A stretch of DNA of 64,000 nucleotides from an uncultured Pseudomonadota bacterium (GCA_903834835.1 CAILKO010000072.1:1-64000); one strand, 5' to 3'; shown: positions 52,493 to 62,111, counted from the stretch's first letter. Notes: generated by a model not told the origin, from the letters alone. Numbers and translations are program-made.

Positions 52493-55171
52493 ATGTCCCT
52501 GACTGTTCCCGAGCTTACAGACACCTCGGTGGGTGTCGATTCCGCGCTGACAACGCACATGGCGCTTGAACGCGCGCGTATCGACGCACTCTTTCGCGTG
52601 TCGAGGGTGGGGCATTTCGCGGCGCCGGTCAGTGCGGGTCTGCTCGTGGCGCTTCTGTGGGGCGAAGCTGTGGCGGGCGTGCTGCTCGCATGGCTGGCAT
52701 GCGTGGTGCTGGTACGCATGGGCCGCTATGCACTGCACCGGGCATACGCGCGCCGTATTGCGGGTACGGATCCGCGTCGCTGGGAACGCTGTTTCGCGAT
52801 CGGCGCCTTCGCCTCCGGGGCATGCTGGACCTATCCAGTGCTGACGTTATTCATGGTCATCTCGCCGGTTCAGCAGATGGCGCTCATGTTCATCGTCGGG
52901 GGGACGGTGCTCGGCGGTTCTGGACTCTATGCGGCGAGCAGGCTCGCCTTCCTGAGCTTTGCGCTGATGCCGCTTCTGGCGCTCGCCGGGATCCTCGGTA
53001 TACAGCCGGATCTCGTCTGCGTGCTCCTTGCGGTCGCTGTGCTGTTCGCTGGTGCGGCAATGATCAGAATGCACCGCGACCTGCACCGCAACGTCATGGG
53101 GTCCATCTCCGCGCGACTGGAGACCGATACGCTGCTTGCCCGCCTGCGCGAGAGCGAACTCAGACTGCGCGAGGCGATCGAGCACTATCCGGGCGGTTTT
53201 GCACTCTGGAGTCAGGACGGGCGACTCGTGATGTGCAACGGATTTTTTGCGCATCTCTATGGAGACGGAAGGTCCGCGGAGCAGTTGGTCGGAGCGCGGC
53301 CGGAAGAATTCTCTCGTCAGGCCGCGCGGGTGGAAGTGCGTCCTGGCGCCGCGCAGGACGGCCAGAAGAGCTGGCTGGAGCAGGCAGGAACGGACGGTGA
53401 AATCGACAGCACACGCCGTGCCATACATCAGGTGTGCCTGCGCGACGGGAGATGGATGCAGGCGCGCGTGGCGCGAACAGCGAACGGCGCGTCGGTCGCC
53501 ATCATCGATGACATTACGGAACTGAAACGTGCGCAGGGCGCCTATCTTGACCTTATCGCCGAAGAGGACCTGATCCTCGATACGCTGCCCATCGGCGTCG
53601 CATTTCTCGAGCGGGACGCAATCGTGCGCTGCAATCGCAGTCTCGAGTCCATGCTGGGTTACGCCGCAGGCGAGTTGACGGGCAAGCCGGTTGAGGTGCT
53701 GTTTCATTCCGAGGCGGTATGGGACGGCGTGCGACAGGAAGCGATCCGGCGGCTGGCCGAGGGGCCTATCATCGAGGGCGAAGTCCGACTTGCGTGCAAG
53801 GACGGGGCCGCGCTCTGGTGCCGCACGAACGGGCGTGGTTCCGAGGTGGACGGACGTCTCACCGGAATATTTACCTACGCGGATACGGAGGCGCGCCGCT
53901 CGGCCGAGGATGCGGTCAGGCGCAGCGAACTCATGTACCGCAGTCTCGTCGAAACTTCGAACGACCTGATCTGGACGATAGATGCCGCCCAGCGCTGGAC
54001 CTATGTCAATCCGGCGGCGGCGGAGCGGATATACGGACTGCCTGCACGATCGATCCTGGGGCGACGATTCCACGACCTGTCCGTCGAGACCGCGCGCGAG
54101 CGTGACGAAGCGGTGATGGCCGCGGTACTACGCGGCGAAGCAGTCCACGACTATGAGACGCGCCATCTCGCACGCGACGGAAGCCAGGTGGATATCTCGG
54201 TCAATGCGGTGCCGCTCCGCGATTCCCGGGGCCGCGTGTCGGGCGTGACGGGGACCGCACGTGACATTACTGCCCAGAAATACTCGGTCGCACAGCTGCA
54301 CGAGAGCGTCGAAAAGCTCAGGCTCGCGGTCGAGGCCGCCGACCTGGTTTACTGGGAATGGGACTGTCGCCAGGGGGGAGCCGGTTTCGAGGCGACGCTC
54401 GAGGCGATTGCCGGGCCGGGCGCCTCGAACGGGGGCGACGGCTGGTCCCTCCATCCCGATGACCGCGAAGAGGAGGCGCGGGTGCGCGCTGCAGCGCTGC
54501 GCGGCGAGAGTAGCTATCAGGTCGAATTCAGAATTCTTTCCGAGGCGGGCGGGATTCGATGGATTGCCTCGCGCGGCACCACGCTGCGTAATTCCATGGG
54601 CAGCGCCTCGCGCATGATCGGCGTGTTCCAGGACATTACCGAGCGCAAGCGCAGCGAAGACGAGGCGCGCTATATGGCGTATCACGACATGCTTACCGGT
54701 CTTCCGAACCGGCGACTGTTCGATGATCGACTGAAGCAGGCGGTGTATTCGGCTCAGCGGCAGGACGCGAAGATCGCAGTGCTCGCCATCGATCTCGATC
54801 ACTTCAAGCAGGTGAACGACAGCCTCGGACACCGTGCAGGGGACGTGGTACTGCGCGATGTTGCCGGGCGTCTTGCGGGCTGTGTTCGTCGCTCGGATAC
54901 GCTTGCACGCCACGGCGGCGACGAGTTCGTGATCCTCGCTCCGGATCTGAAGGAGGACACGGATGCGCAGTCGATCGCAGAGAAGCTGCTCCACGCGCTG
55001 CGCCCGGGCTTCCCGGCGGGAGACCGCAACTTCGGCATCGGCGCGAGCATCGGCATATCCATCTACCCGGGCGATGCTCAGGATTCCGAGACGTTGATGC
55101 GCAACGCGGACGCGGCGATGTACCGCGCGAAGGAACAGGGGCGGAACGGCTTTCGCTTCTACGGGCGCTAA
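52493..55171 (+). CDS. Membrane PAS-GGDEF diguanylate cyclase
   Basis: The 892-residue protein has an N-terminal region of five or six hydrophobic helices (residues 35-195), then about four PAS-type domains (for example LREAIEHYPGGFALWSQDGR, LDTLPIGVAFLERDAIVRCN, SLVETSNDLIWTIDAAQRW), and a C-terminal GGDEF domain starting HDMLTGLPNRRLFDDRL. The catalytic motif RHGGDEF is intact near residue 808, with an RxxD inhibitory site (RRSD) five residues before it. No EAL domain follows, so c-di-GMP synthesis is expected. The stop is immediately followed by the ABC exporter start, suggesting coupling. Confidence 0.9.
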   Translation: MSLTVPELTDTSVGVDSALTTHMALERARIDALFRVSRVGHFAAPVSAGLLVALLWGEAVAGVLLAWLACVVLVRMGRYALHRAYARRIAGTDPRRWERCFAIGAFASGACWTYPVLTLFMVISPVQQMALMFIVGGTVLGGSGLYAASRLAFLSFALMPLLALAGILGIQPDLVCVLLAVAVLFAGAAMIRMHRDLHRNVMGSISARLETDTLLARLRESELRLREAIEHYPGGFALWSQDGRLVMCNGFFAHLYGDGRSAEQLVGARPEEFSRQAARVEVRPGAAQDGQKSWLEQAGTDGEIDSTRRAIHQVCLRDGRWMQARVARTANGASVAIIDDITELKRAQGAYLDLIAEEDLILDTLPIGVAFLERDAIVRCNRSLESMLGYAAGELTGKPVEVLFHSEAVWDGVRQEAIRRLAEGPIIEGEVRLACKDGAALWCRTNGRGSEVDGRLTGIFTYADTEARRSAEDAVRRSELMYRSLVETSNDLIWTIDAAQRWTYVNPAAAERIYGLPARSILGRRFHDLSVETARERDEAVMAAVLRGEAVHDYETRHLARDGSQVDISVNAVPLRDSRGRVSGVTGTARDITAQKYSVAQLHESVEKLRLAVEAADLVYWEWDCRQGGAGFEATLEAIAGPGASNGGDGWSLHPDDREEEARVRAAALRGESSYQVEFRILSEAGGIRWIASRGTTLRNSMGSASRMIGVFQDITERKRSEDEARYMAYHDMLTGLPNRRLFDDRLKQAVYSAQRQDAKIAVLAIDLDHFKQVNDSLGHRAGDVVLRDVAGRLAGCVRRSDTLARHGGDEFVILAPDLKEDTDAQSIAEKLLHALRPGFPAGDRNFGIGASIGISIYPGDAQDSETLMRNADAAMYRAKEQGRNGFRFYGR

Positions 55172-55174
55172 GTG

Positions 55175-56989
55175 ATGCAGGGAAAAGCAAGCGGCGAGCG
55201 GCATCGGGGCTACTCCTGGCTGAAGCTCGCAGTCTTCATGCTTCCCTACCGCGCGCGGATAACCGGTGCGATGCTCGCCTTGCTGATTGCTTCCGGCGCG
55301 GTCCTGGCGCTCGGGCAGGGGCTTAAGTACGCCATCGATCACGGCTTCGGTAGCGGCGACCCGCGCATGCTGGACCAGGCGCTCGCTGCGCTGGTCGGAA
55401 TCGCGGCGCTACTCGCGCTCGCGACCTACACGCGGTTCTACCTGATGATGACGACCGGCGAGCGCGTGGTCACGGACCTGCGGCGCGCGGTCTTCGACCA
55501 TATCCTGGAGCTTGAGCCCGCGTTTTTCGAAAGCACGCGCACGGGGGAGGTCATATCTCGGCTTACCGCCGACACCATGCTGTTGCAGCAGGTGATCGGT
55601 TACGGGGTGTCGATGTTCCTGCGCAATCTCCTGATGATGTTCGGCGCGGTGGTGATGCTTTTCGTGGTGTCGTGGAAGCTCGCACTGCTGGTCCTCCTGG
55701 GCATACCCGCGACGCTGGTGCCGATGCTGCTCATGGGGCGGCGTGTGCGACGCCTTTCACGCGATAACCAGGACCGGGTCGCGGATGTGTCGACCTACGT
55801 GGACGAGACCGTGCACGAGATCCGGACGGTGCAGGCTTACGTGCATGAGGCGCGTGACCGGGAGGGATTTGCGCGCCAGGCGGAGGCTGCATACCTTGCC
55901 GGGCAGGCCCGCATCCGGCAGAAGGCGATGCTGATCGGGCTTGTGATTCTCGTGGCGTTCTGCGCGGTCGGCGGAATCCTGTGGGTGGGCGGCAACCAGG
56001 TGCTGGCCGGCACGATGACCGCGGGCCAGCTTTCCGCGTTCGTGTTCTATGCGGGCATCGTCGCGAGCGGCGCGGGCACGGTGTCTGAAGTCTGGGGCGA
56101 ATTGCAGCGCGCCGCGGGATCCACCGAGCGCCTGATCGAGCTCCTTGAGGCCGCGCCCGGTATATCGGCGCCGCCTGCTCCGGTGGTCCCGGTCGCGCCT
56201 GTGCGCGGCGCGATCGGCTTTCGGTCGGTCGGATTCAGCTACCCGTTGCGACCGGGTGCACGGGCGCTCGACGGCCTGAATATCGATATCCGGCCCGGCG
56301 AACGCGTCGCATTCGTGGGCCCGTCCGGCGCGGGCAAGACCACGCTCTTTTCGCTGTTGATGCGTTTCTACGACGTGCAGGATGGCGCAGTCACGATCGA
56401 CGGCGTGGATATTCGCACCATGGACCCGCGGGCACTGCGGGGGCTGATCGCGGTGGTGCCGCAGGAGCCGGTAGTTTTTGCCACGACCGTTCTGGAGAAT
56501 GTGCGCTACGGGCGTCCGGATGCGAGTCGCGAGGAAGTGCTTGCCGCCTGCGAGCGCGCCTATGCGCGCGAATTCGTCGACGCGTTGCCGGATGGGCTCG
56601 ATACCGTTCTGGGGGAACGCGGGATCACGCTCTCCGGCGGCCAGCGGCAGCGGCTTTCCATCGCGCGCGCGCTCCTTGCGGATCGCCCCATCCTGCTGCT
56701 GGACGAAGCGACGAGCTCGCTTGATGCAGGGAGCGAGGGGATGGTGCAGCGCGCGCTCGAGAACCTCGAGGCAGGCCGGACAACGTTGGTCATCGCGCAC
56801 CGGCTCGCGACCGTCCGGCACGCGGACCGGATCGTGGTACTCGATCGCGGGCGGGTCGTGGCTCAGGGGCGCCACGCCGAACTCATGCGGCAGGGCGGGC
56901 TGTACGCGAGCCTGGCCGCGCTCCAGTTTCTCGACGTCGGACCCGACGTGGCGACAGCAGGGGAGGAAATTCCGGCTAGCCCGCCATAA
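55175..56989 (+). CDS. ABC exporter, fused membrane and ATPase domains (MsbA/BmrA type)
   Basis: The roughly 604-residue half-transporter has six membrane helices in the first 320 residues and an ATPase domain with Walker A FVGPSGAGKTTLFSLLMRFY, Q-loop VPQEPVVFATT, signature LSGGQRQRLSIARALL, Walker B ILLLDEATSSLD and switch His in IAHRLATV. It works as a homodimer, exporting lipids or drugs. A GTG at 55172 directly follows the diguanylate cyclase stop; I prefer the ATG at 55175. The stop codon lies within palindrome copy 4. Confidence 0.92.
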   Translation: MQGKASGERHRGYSWLKLAVFMLPYRARITGAMLALLIASGAVLALGQGLKYAIDHGFGSGDPRMLDQALAALVGIAALLALATYTRFYLMMTTGERVVTDLRRAVFDHILELEPAFFESTRTGEVISRLTADTMLLQQVIGYGVSMFLRNLLMMFGAVVMLFVVSWKLALLVLLGIPATLVPMLLMGRRVRRLSRDNQDRVADVSTYVDETVHEIRTVQAYVHEARDREGFARQAEAAYLAGQARIRQKAMLIGLVILVAFCAVGGILWVGGNQVLAGTMTAGQLSAFVFYAGIVASGAGTVSEVWGELQRAAGSTERLIELLEAAPGISAPPAPVVPVAPVRGAIGFRSVGFSYPLRPGARALDGLNIDIRPGERVAFVGPSGAGKTTLFSLLMRFYDVQDGAVTIDGVDIRTMDPRALRGLIAVVPQEPVVFATTVLENVRYGRPDASREEVLAACERAYAREFVDALPDGLDTVLGERGITLSGGQRQRLSIARALLADRPILLLDEATSSLDAGSEGMVQRALENLEAGRTTLVIAHRLATVRHADRIVVLDRGRVVAQGRHAELMRQGGLYASLAALQFLDVGPDVATAGEEIPASPP

Positions 56990-57013
56990 TAGTAACATAA
57001 ATGTTACTATTAT
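56986..57013. repeat. Dispersed palindrome, copy 4
   Basis: Thirteen-base perfect arms (ATAATAGTAACAT and its complement) enclose AA. It carries the same TAGTAAC-N6-GTTACTA core as copies at 8043, 17383 and 25602. It overlaps the ABC exporter stop codon and ends 83 bases upstream of pntAA, about 38 bases before its putative -10 box. Confidence 0.8.
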
Positions 57014-57051
57014 CCGGATCAAGGCGTTCCAGCCTCCCCGGAAACACCGGT

Positions 57052-57057
57052 TAGAAT
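57052..57057 (+). promoter_or_regulatory. Putative -10 box of the pnt operon
   Basis: TAGAAT lies 39 bases upstream of the pntAA ATG. The -35 region lies just downstream of palindrome copy 4 and is not well conserved. Confidence 0.4.
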
Positions 57058-57096
57058 GCCCCGCGATCGCTTTCACAAAATCCGAAAAGGTAGCCC

Positions 57097-58218
57097 ATGA
57101 GAGTCGGCGTTCCCGCAGAGACGCGTGCGGGCGAGACACGTGTTGCCGTGACCCCGGAAACGGCAAAGAAGCTCGCCGGGTGGTGTGAGGTTCGTGTTCA
57201 GGCTGGCGCGGGCGAGGCCTCCGGCATCCCCGATGCCGAGTATCAGGTTGCGGGTGCGCAGGTGGTGGCGACAGCCGCGGAAGCCTGCGACGCCGATGTC
57301 GTGCTCAAGGTGCGCGCTCCTGTGGATTCGGAACTTGCCTTCCTCAGACACGGCAGCACGCTGATCGGCCTGCTTGAACCCTTCAACGCCGCCGCACTGG
57401 AAGCCCTGGCGGCGCGCGGCGTGAACGGCTTTGCGATGGAATCGCTGCCGCGGATTTCGCGCGCCCAGCCCATGGACGTGCTGTCCTCCCAGGCCAACAT
57501 TGCCGGCTACAAGGCGGTCGTGCTGGCCGCTGCGGAGTTCCACCGGTTCTTTCCGATGCTCATGACGGCAGCCGGCACGGTAAAGGCGGCGCGCGTGCTG
57601 GTGCTGGGGGCGGGCGTGGCCGGACTGCAGGCGATCGCGACCGCCAAGCGCCTGGGTGCCGTAATCGAAGCCTCCGACGTGCGGCCTGCGGTGAAGGAAC
57701 AGATCGAGTCGCTCGGCGCGAAGTTTCTGGATGTTCCGTTTCTGACGGACGAGGAGCGCGAGATCGCAAAGGGCGTCGGCGGCTATGCGCGTCCGATGCC
57801 GCCCGACTGGATGAAGCGCCAGGCCGAGGCCGTACACCAGAAGGCCGTAATGAGCGACATCGTGATCACCACTGCGCTGATTCCGGGCAGGCCGGCGCCG
57901 AAGCTCATCCGCGACGACTCCGTGCGCCAGATGAAGCGCGGGTCTGTAATCGTCGATCTGGCCGTCGAGCAGGGCGGCAACGTCGAAGGCTCAGAGGCAG
58001 GGAAGACGGTAATCCGTCACGGCGTGAAGCTGATCGGCCTGTCCAACCTTCCCGCGACGGTGCCCTTCGACGCCTCGGCGCTCTATGCGCGGAACCTGTA
58101 CAACTTCCTGTCGCTCATGCTCGACCCGAAGACCGGCGAGTTCAAGATCGACATGGAGGACGAAGTGGTCGCGGGCACCCTGGTGTGCGCGGATGGAAAA
58201 GTCACGAAACGGGGGTAG
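57097..58218 (+). CDS. pntAA: NAD(P) transhydrogenase alpha-1 subunit
   Basis: The 373-residue NAD(H)-binding subunit (domain I) begins MRVGVPAETRAGETRVAVTP and shows PRISRAQPMDVLSSQANIAGYKAV, the Rossmann motif VLVLGAGVAGLQAIATAKRLGA, DVRPAVKEQIESLGAKF, and GSVIVDLAVEQGGNVEGSE. In Betaproteobacteria the alpha subunit is split in two polypeptides, as here. The enzyme couples hydride transfer between NADH and NADP to proton movement. An AAAAGGTAG leader precedes the ATG. Confidence 0.95.
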   Translation: MRVGVPAETRAGETRVAVTPETAKKLAGWCEVRVQAGAGEASGIPDAEYQVAGAQVVATAAEACDADVVLKVRAPVDSELAFLRHGSTLIGLLEPFNAAALEALAARGVNGFAMESLPRISRAQPMDVLSSQANIAGYKAVVLAAAEFHRFFPMLMTAAGTVKAARVLVLGAGVAGLQAIATAKRLGAVIEASDVRPAVKEQIESLGAKFLDVPFLTDEEREIAKGVGGYARPMPPDWMKRQAEAVHQKAVMSDIVITTALIPGRPAPKLIRDDSVRQMKRGSVIVDLAVEQGGNVEGSEAGKTVIRHGVKLIGLSNLPATVPFDASALYARNLYNFLSLMLDPKTGEFKIDMEDEVVAGTLVCADGKVTKRG

Positions 58219-58225
58219 GGGCAGA

Positions 58226-58552
58226 ATGACCGGAACCGTAGATCCGACCATCATCAACCTGGTGGTCTTCGTGCTGGCGATCTTCGTCGGCTACCACGTC
58301 ATCTGGAACGTCACGCCTGCGCTGCACACGCCGCTCATGAGCGTGACCAACGCGGTCTCGTCAGTGATCATCGTTGGCGCCATTCTCGCTGCCGGGCCGA
58401 CCGAAGTGAACTTCGGCTCCGGCATGGGGCTGCTTGCAGTCGCGCTTGCGGCGGTCAACGTCGCGGGCGGCTTCCTGGTCACCCAGCGCATGCTCGCGAT
58501 GTTCAAGAAAAAGCAATCTTCGGCCAGGCAGAAGGCGACGGAGCAGAAATGA
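58226..58552 (+). CDS. pntAB: NAD(P) transhydrogenase alpha-2 (membrane) subunit
   Basis: The 108-residue protein has three hydrophobic helices: IINLVVFVLAIFVGYHVIWNV, LMSVTNAVSSVIIVGAILAAG and MGLLAVALAAVNVAGGFLVTQRMLAMF, with the SVTNAVSS motif typical of the transhydrogenase membrane domain. It starts seven bases after pntAA and overlaps pntB by four bases (ATGA). Confidence 0.95.
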   Translation: MTGTVDPTIINLVVFVLAIFVGYHVIWNVTPALHTPLMSVTNAVSSVIIVGAILAAGPTEVNFGSGMGLLAVALAAVNVAGGFLVTQRMLAMFKKKQSSARQKATEQK

Positions 58553-59949
58553 GCGCGAACCTGACCACGCTGCTCTACCTTGTGGCTTCGGTGTGTTTCA
58601 TCCTGGCCCTGAAGGGACTCTCGCATCCCGAGACTGCGCGCCGCGGCAACCTGTTCGGAATCGCCGGCATGGCGGTCGCGGTGCTCACGACGCTCGCGCT
58701 CGTGTTTCGCGGGCATCTCGAGCTCATCCTGATCGCGATCGCGGTCGGGGGCGCGATCGGTGCGGTCGTGGCGCGGCGGGTCGAAATGACGCAGATGCCC
58801 GAACTGGTCGCGGCGATGCACTCGCTGGTGGGTCTCGCCGCGGTGTTGATTGCCGTGGCTGCGGTAGACAATCCCGGGGCGTTCGGCATCGTTGATCCGC
58901 TTCCGGCCGGCAACAAGCTTGAGCTCTTCATCGGCACTTTCGTCGGCGCGATAACGTTTTCCGGTTCGATCATTGCGTTCGGAAAGCTCGCGGGGCTGGG
59001 CAAGAGCTTCCGACTTTTCTCCAGTGCCTCGATCACTTTTCCCGGCCAGCATCTGCTCAATCTGCTGCTGGCGCTGGTGATGCTCGGCTTCGGAGTCGCG
59101 TTCTTTCTTGCCACGGACAAGGCATGGACCGCGTTCATCGTGATGACGGCGATCGCGTTCGTGCTGGGCGTCCTGATCATCATCCCGATCGGCGGCGCGG
59201 ACATGCCGGTGGTCATCTCGATGCTGAACAGCTATTCCGGCTGGGCGGCGGCGGGCATCGGATTTTCGCTCGACAACAAGCTGCTGATCATCGCGGGCTC
59301 GCTGGTGGGTTCCTCCGGAGCGATCCTCAGCTACATCATGTGCAAGGCGATGAACCGCTCCTTCATCAGCGTGATCCTGGGCGGTTTTGGCGCCGTGGAA
59401 GGCGCGGCAGCAGGCGTTGAGCAGAAGGCGGTGCGTTCAGGTTCGGCGGACGATGCGAGCTTCCTCATGGCGAGCGCGGAGAGCGTAGTCATCGTCCCCG
59501 GTTACGGTCTTGCCGTCGCGCGGGCTCAGCACGCGGTAAAGGAAATGGTAGATCTGCTCGCGGCGAAGGGCGTAAATGCGCGCTTCGCGGTGCACCCTGT
59601 AGCCGGGCGCATGCCGGGCCACATGAATGTGCTGCTTGCGGAGGCTGAAGTGCCCTACGACCAGGTGCTGGAGATGGAGGATATCAACAGCGATTTCTCC
59701 AACACCGATGTGGTGCTGATCCTCGGCGCAAACGATGTGGTGAACCCGCTCGCCTACGAGAAGGGCAGTCCGATCTACGGCATGCCGATACTCGATGTGC
59801 ACAAGGCGCGCACCGCGATCGTCGTCAAGCGCAGCATGGCGGCGGGTTATGCGGGGCTGGACAATCCGCTCTTCTACATGGACAAGACCATGATGGTGTT
59901 CGGCGATGCGAAGAAGGTCGTCGAAGACATCGTCAAGTCCCTGCACTGA
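58549..59949 (+). CDS. pntB: NAD(P) transhydrogenase beta subunit
   Basis: The 466-residue protein combines membrane helices (first 270 residues, including MPELVAAMHSLVGLAAVLIA with the proton-pathway His) and the NADP(H)-binding domain III, with VVIVPGYGLAVARAQHAVKE, RFAVHPVAGRMPGHMNVLLAEAEVPYD and LILGANDVVNPLAY. It closes the proton channel and binds NADPH. The pnt set supplies NADPH, which the window's oxygenases and biosynthesis would use. Confidence 0.96.
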   Translation: MSANLTTLLYLVASVCFILALKGLSHPETARRGNLFGIAGMAVAVLTTLALVFRGHLELILIAIAVGGAIGAVVARRVEMTQMPELVAAMHSLVGLAAVLIAVAAVDNPGAFGIVDPLPAGNKLELFIGTFVGAITFSGSIIAFGKLAGLGKSFRLFSSASITFPGQHLLNLLLALVMLGFGVAFFLATDKAWTAFIVMTAIAFVLGVLIIIPIGGADMPVVISMLNSYSGWAAAGIGFSLDNKLLIIAGSLVGSSGAILSYIMCKAMNRSFISVILGGFGAVEGAAAGVEQKAVRSGSADDASFLMASAESVVIVPGYGLAVARAQHAVKEMVDLLAAKGVNARFAVHPVAGRMPGHMNVLLAEAEVPYDQVLEMEDINSDFSNTDVVLILGANDVVNPLAYEKGSPIYGMPILDVHKARTAIVVKRSMAAGYAGLDNPLFYMDKTMMVFGDAKKVVEDIVKSLH

Positions 59950-60014
59950 CGGCCCGGGCGAGGGATGCGATGCTGCCGGCCGTACGCAGTTCCCCTCGCT
60001 GACAGGTAGCGCAC

Positions 60015-60644
60015 TTGGCCGCACGCGAGCGGATACTTGAGCGGATACGCACGATGCAGGGCGGCCGGGCGCATCCGGTCGAGGACCCCGGCCGACCGCC
60101 TGCGCGCGGCCCGGTGCCCGATCCCGAGGACGACCCGGTAGCGCAGTTCTGCGCCCATGCGCGCGCCAGCGCCAGCACGGTCGAGCGGATCGGCACGCGG
60201 GCCGATGCACCGCGCGCGGTCGCAGAATTCCTGACGCGTGAAGGCCTGCCGATGCATGGTTGTATCTGGCCTGCGCTCGCGGAGGGCGACTGGGCCGGCG
60301 CCGGCCTTGAATTTGCGGCACGCGGAGCCGGCAGCGAGGACAAGGTAGGCATCACCGGGGTGTTCTGCGCCATCGCCGAAACAGGAACGCTGATGCTCAT
60401 CTCCGGGACCGGTACCCCTGCCACGGTGAGTCTGCTGCCGGAGACGCATGTCGCGCTCGTGCCGGCGTCGCGCATCGTGCGCTGCATGGAGGATGCCTGG
60501 GATCTCGCGCGCGGCGAACTGGGCGAGTTGCCGCGCGGCGTGAATTTCATTTCCGGCCCCTCGCGTACTGCGGACATCGAGCAGACGATGGTGCTAGGCG
60601 CACACGGCCCCTACCGGGTCCACATTCTGGTGCTGGACACTTGA
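60015..60644 (+). CDS. LutC/YkgG-like LUD-domain protein
   Basis: The 209-residue protein begins at a TTG (MAARERILERIRTM) and has the LUD domain signature KVGITGVFCAIAETGTLMLISG followed by LLPETHVALVPASRIV and NFISGPSRTADIEQTMVLGAHGP. In lactate-oxidising bacteria LutC works with LutA and LutB, but neither is present nearby; GlcDEF encoded 8-13 kb upstream is the closest functional relative. It may assist an iron-sulfur oxidoreductase elsewhere. The start is uncertain. Confidence 0.85.
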   Translation: MAARERILERIRTMQGGRAHPVEDPGRPPARGPVPDPEDDPVAQFCAHARASASTVERIGTRADAPRAVAEFLTREGLPMHGCIWPALAEGDWAGAGLEFAARGAGSEDKVGITGVFCAIAETGTLMLISGTGTPATVSLLPETHVALVPASRIVRCMEDAWDLARGELGELPRGVNFISGPSRTADIEQTMVLGAHGPYRVHILVLDT

Positions 60645-60654
60645 GGCGGCGTGC

Positions 60655-61466
60655 ATGCGGACGCAGTTGCTGAAGATCGGTGTCTCACCCCGCCTGTTTC
60701 ACCCTCAGCCGGAGGCTACCGGCATCCAGTCGCGGACCCTCCAGTACCTGGAGCAGTCGGTGGCCCACTGGATCATGTCGGGCAATGCGCTCGTGTTCAT
60801 GGTCCCCACGGTCGATCAGGAAGGAGTGCTGCATCGCAGCGATCTGCGGCCGCGGAACTATGCGCAGGCGCTCGACGCCTTGGTGCTTCAGGGGGGGCGG
60901 ACCTGAGTCCCGAACTCTACGGCGAGCGCACGCTCGATGCGCGCTGGGTGACGGACAGGTTGCGTGACGCTTACGAGATCGAACTGCTCGAGGCGTTCGC
61001 AGACCTGGGCAAACCCGTGCTCGGGATTTGCCGGGGTGCGCAACTCATCAATGTGGCGTTCGGTGGTTCGCTTATCCAGGACATCGCGACGCAGATCGGC
61101 ACCGCAGCGGCGCATGTCGCGCCAGCCTATGAGAAAAATCGCCACCCTGTGCGCTTCGTGCCGGGTTCGTCGCTTGACGCGCTCTACAGCAGTCAGGGTG
61201 GGGAAGCGACGGGCGGTGTCGTGTCCATTTACCACCAGGCAGTACGAAGACTGGGAGGCGGACTCAGGATCGAGGCGGTGTCGCCGGAGGATGGAATCGT
61301 GGAAGCCATTCGCGGCACCGGGCCGAACTATCTGTTGGGCATCCAGTGGCATCCGGAATTTCATCACCCGGGGGATGCGTCCGCGCTCGACTGCCGGCCG
61401 ATACTCGATGAGTTCCTGCAGGCCGCCGCCGTCGCGCGTGGCAGCGGGGCCGCTCAGTCGACCTGA
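60655..61466 (+). pseudogene. Class I glutamine amidotransferase-like (gamma-Glu-GABA hydrolase type), frameshifted
   Basis: The first frame (from ATG 60655) encodes LLKIGVSPRLFHPQPEATGI through LDALVLQGG and stops at 60904-60906. The second frame carries on with ADLSPELYGERTLDARWVTD, the nucleophile motif PVLGICRGAQLINVAFGG and the catalytic His motif LLGIQWHPEFHH. The join falls in a run of seven G (60891-60897); eight G would restore one 270-residue protein with the family motif LQGGADLSPELYGE. It may be a sequencing error, a true inactivation, or a slippage-controlled gene. The family hydrolyses gamma-glutamyl compounds. Confidence 0.8.
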
Positions 61467-61939
61467 GGTTCGCGACGCCCTGTGGCGTCCGCCGCAGACT
61501 GCGGGCTGGAGAGGGCGACGGCCCAGTGGGTGTGGTTGCCGGATGCATCGTGCAGGGGCGTGCAGGCCAGTGCCACGGTCAGCCTGCTGCCATCGCGCCT
61601 GCGTACCTCAAGTTCCCTGCGCGTCGGAACATTCCGGAAAACCGTTGCCGCGATCGCGTTGTCTCCCTCGAGGATGAGCGCCGCAACCGGGTAACGGCAG
61701 GCTTCCGTAGCGTGAAAGCCGAGTAGTCGCTCGAACTCACGGTTCACGCTGATGAACTGGGGCCGCTCGAGGCGGGAGTCCGCGATGCCCATCGCGACCC
61801 CGCACGCGGCGTAGGCAGCTCGATACAGTGCGCTTTCGGAGAGCAGGCTGAACAGTGCCGGGGCCGCCTGATCGCGTCGCGTCGGGAGGGGCTTGCGAGA
61901 GATCGGTAGCGGTGGTGTTGGATTGCAAAAAATTGTCAT
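61454..61939 (-). CDS. Single PAS-domain protein
   Basis: The 161-residue protein carries one PAS domain: AYAACGVAMGIADSRLERPQFISVNREFERLLGF, RELEVRRRDGSRLTVALACTPLHDASGNHTHWAVAL. There is no output domain, so it would be a sensor acting through a partner, or a fragment. It overlaps the 3' end of the convergent amidotransferase-like gene by 13 bases. An inverted repeat (TGTCATG, 12 bases, CATGACA at 61934-61959) spans its start codon. Confidence 0.75.
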   Translation of the reverse strand: MTIFCNPTPPLPISRKPLPTRRDQAAPALFSLLSESALYRAAYAACGVAMGIADSRLERPQFISVNREFERLLGFHATEACRYPVAALILEGDNAIAATVFRNVPTRRELEVRRRDGSRLTVALACTPLHDASGNHTHWAVALSSPQSAADATGRREPQVD

Positions 61940-61959
61940 GACTCATTTTGGCCATGACA
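61934..61959 (-). promoter_or_regulatory. Inverted repeat over the PAS gene start codon
   Basis: Seven-base arms TGTCATG and CATGACA with a 12-base spacer include the ATG at 61937-61939. A regulator bound here, or an RNA hairpin, could hinder translation. The remaining 61960-62111 gap is AT-rich and otherwise featureless. Confidence 0.35.
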
Positions 61960-62111
61960 CTGCCGCAGCAGCAAGTCGCCAATCAAAAAAACTCAAATAA
62001 ATTCAAAAGACTGTGAGATTTTCCACGGTCTTGCCGCCGGACCGGGCAATTCGAAGGCCGCGAATCAGGTGCCTGGGTGCCCGGTTTCTTGGGACAAACG
62101 TCAGGTCGGCG

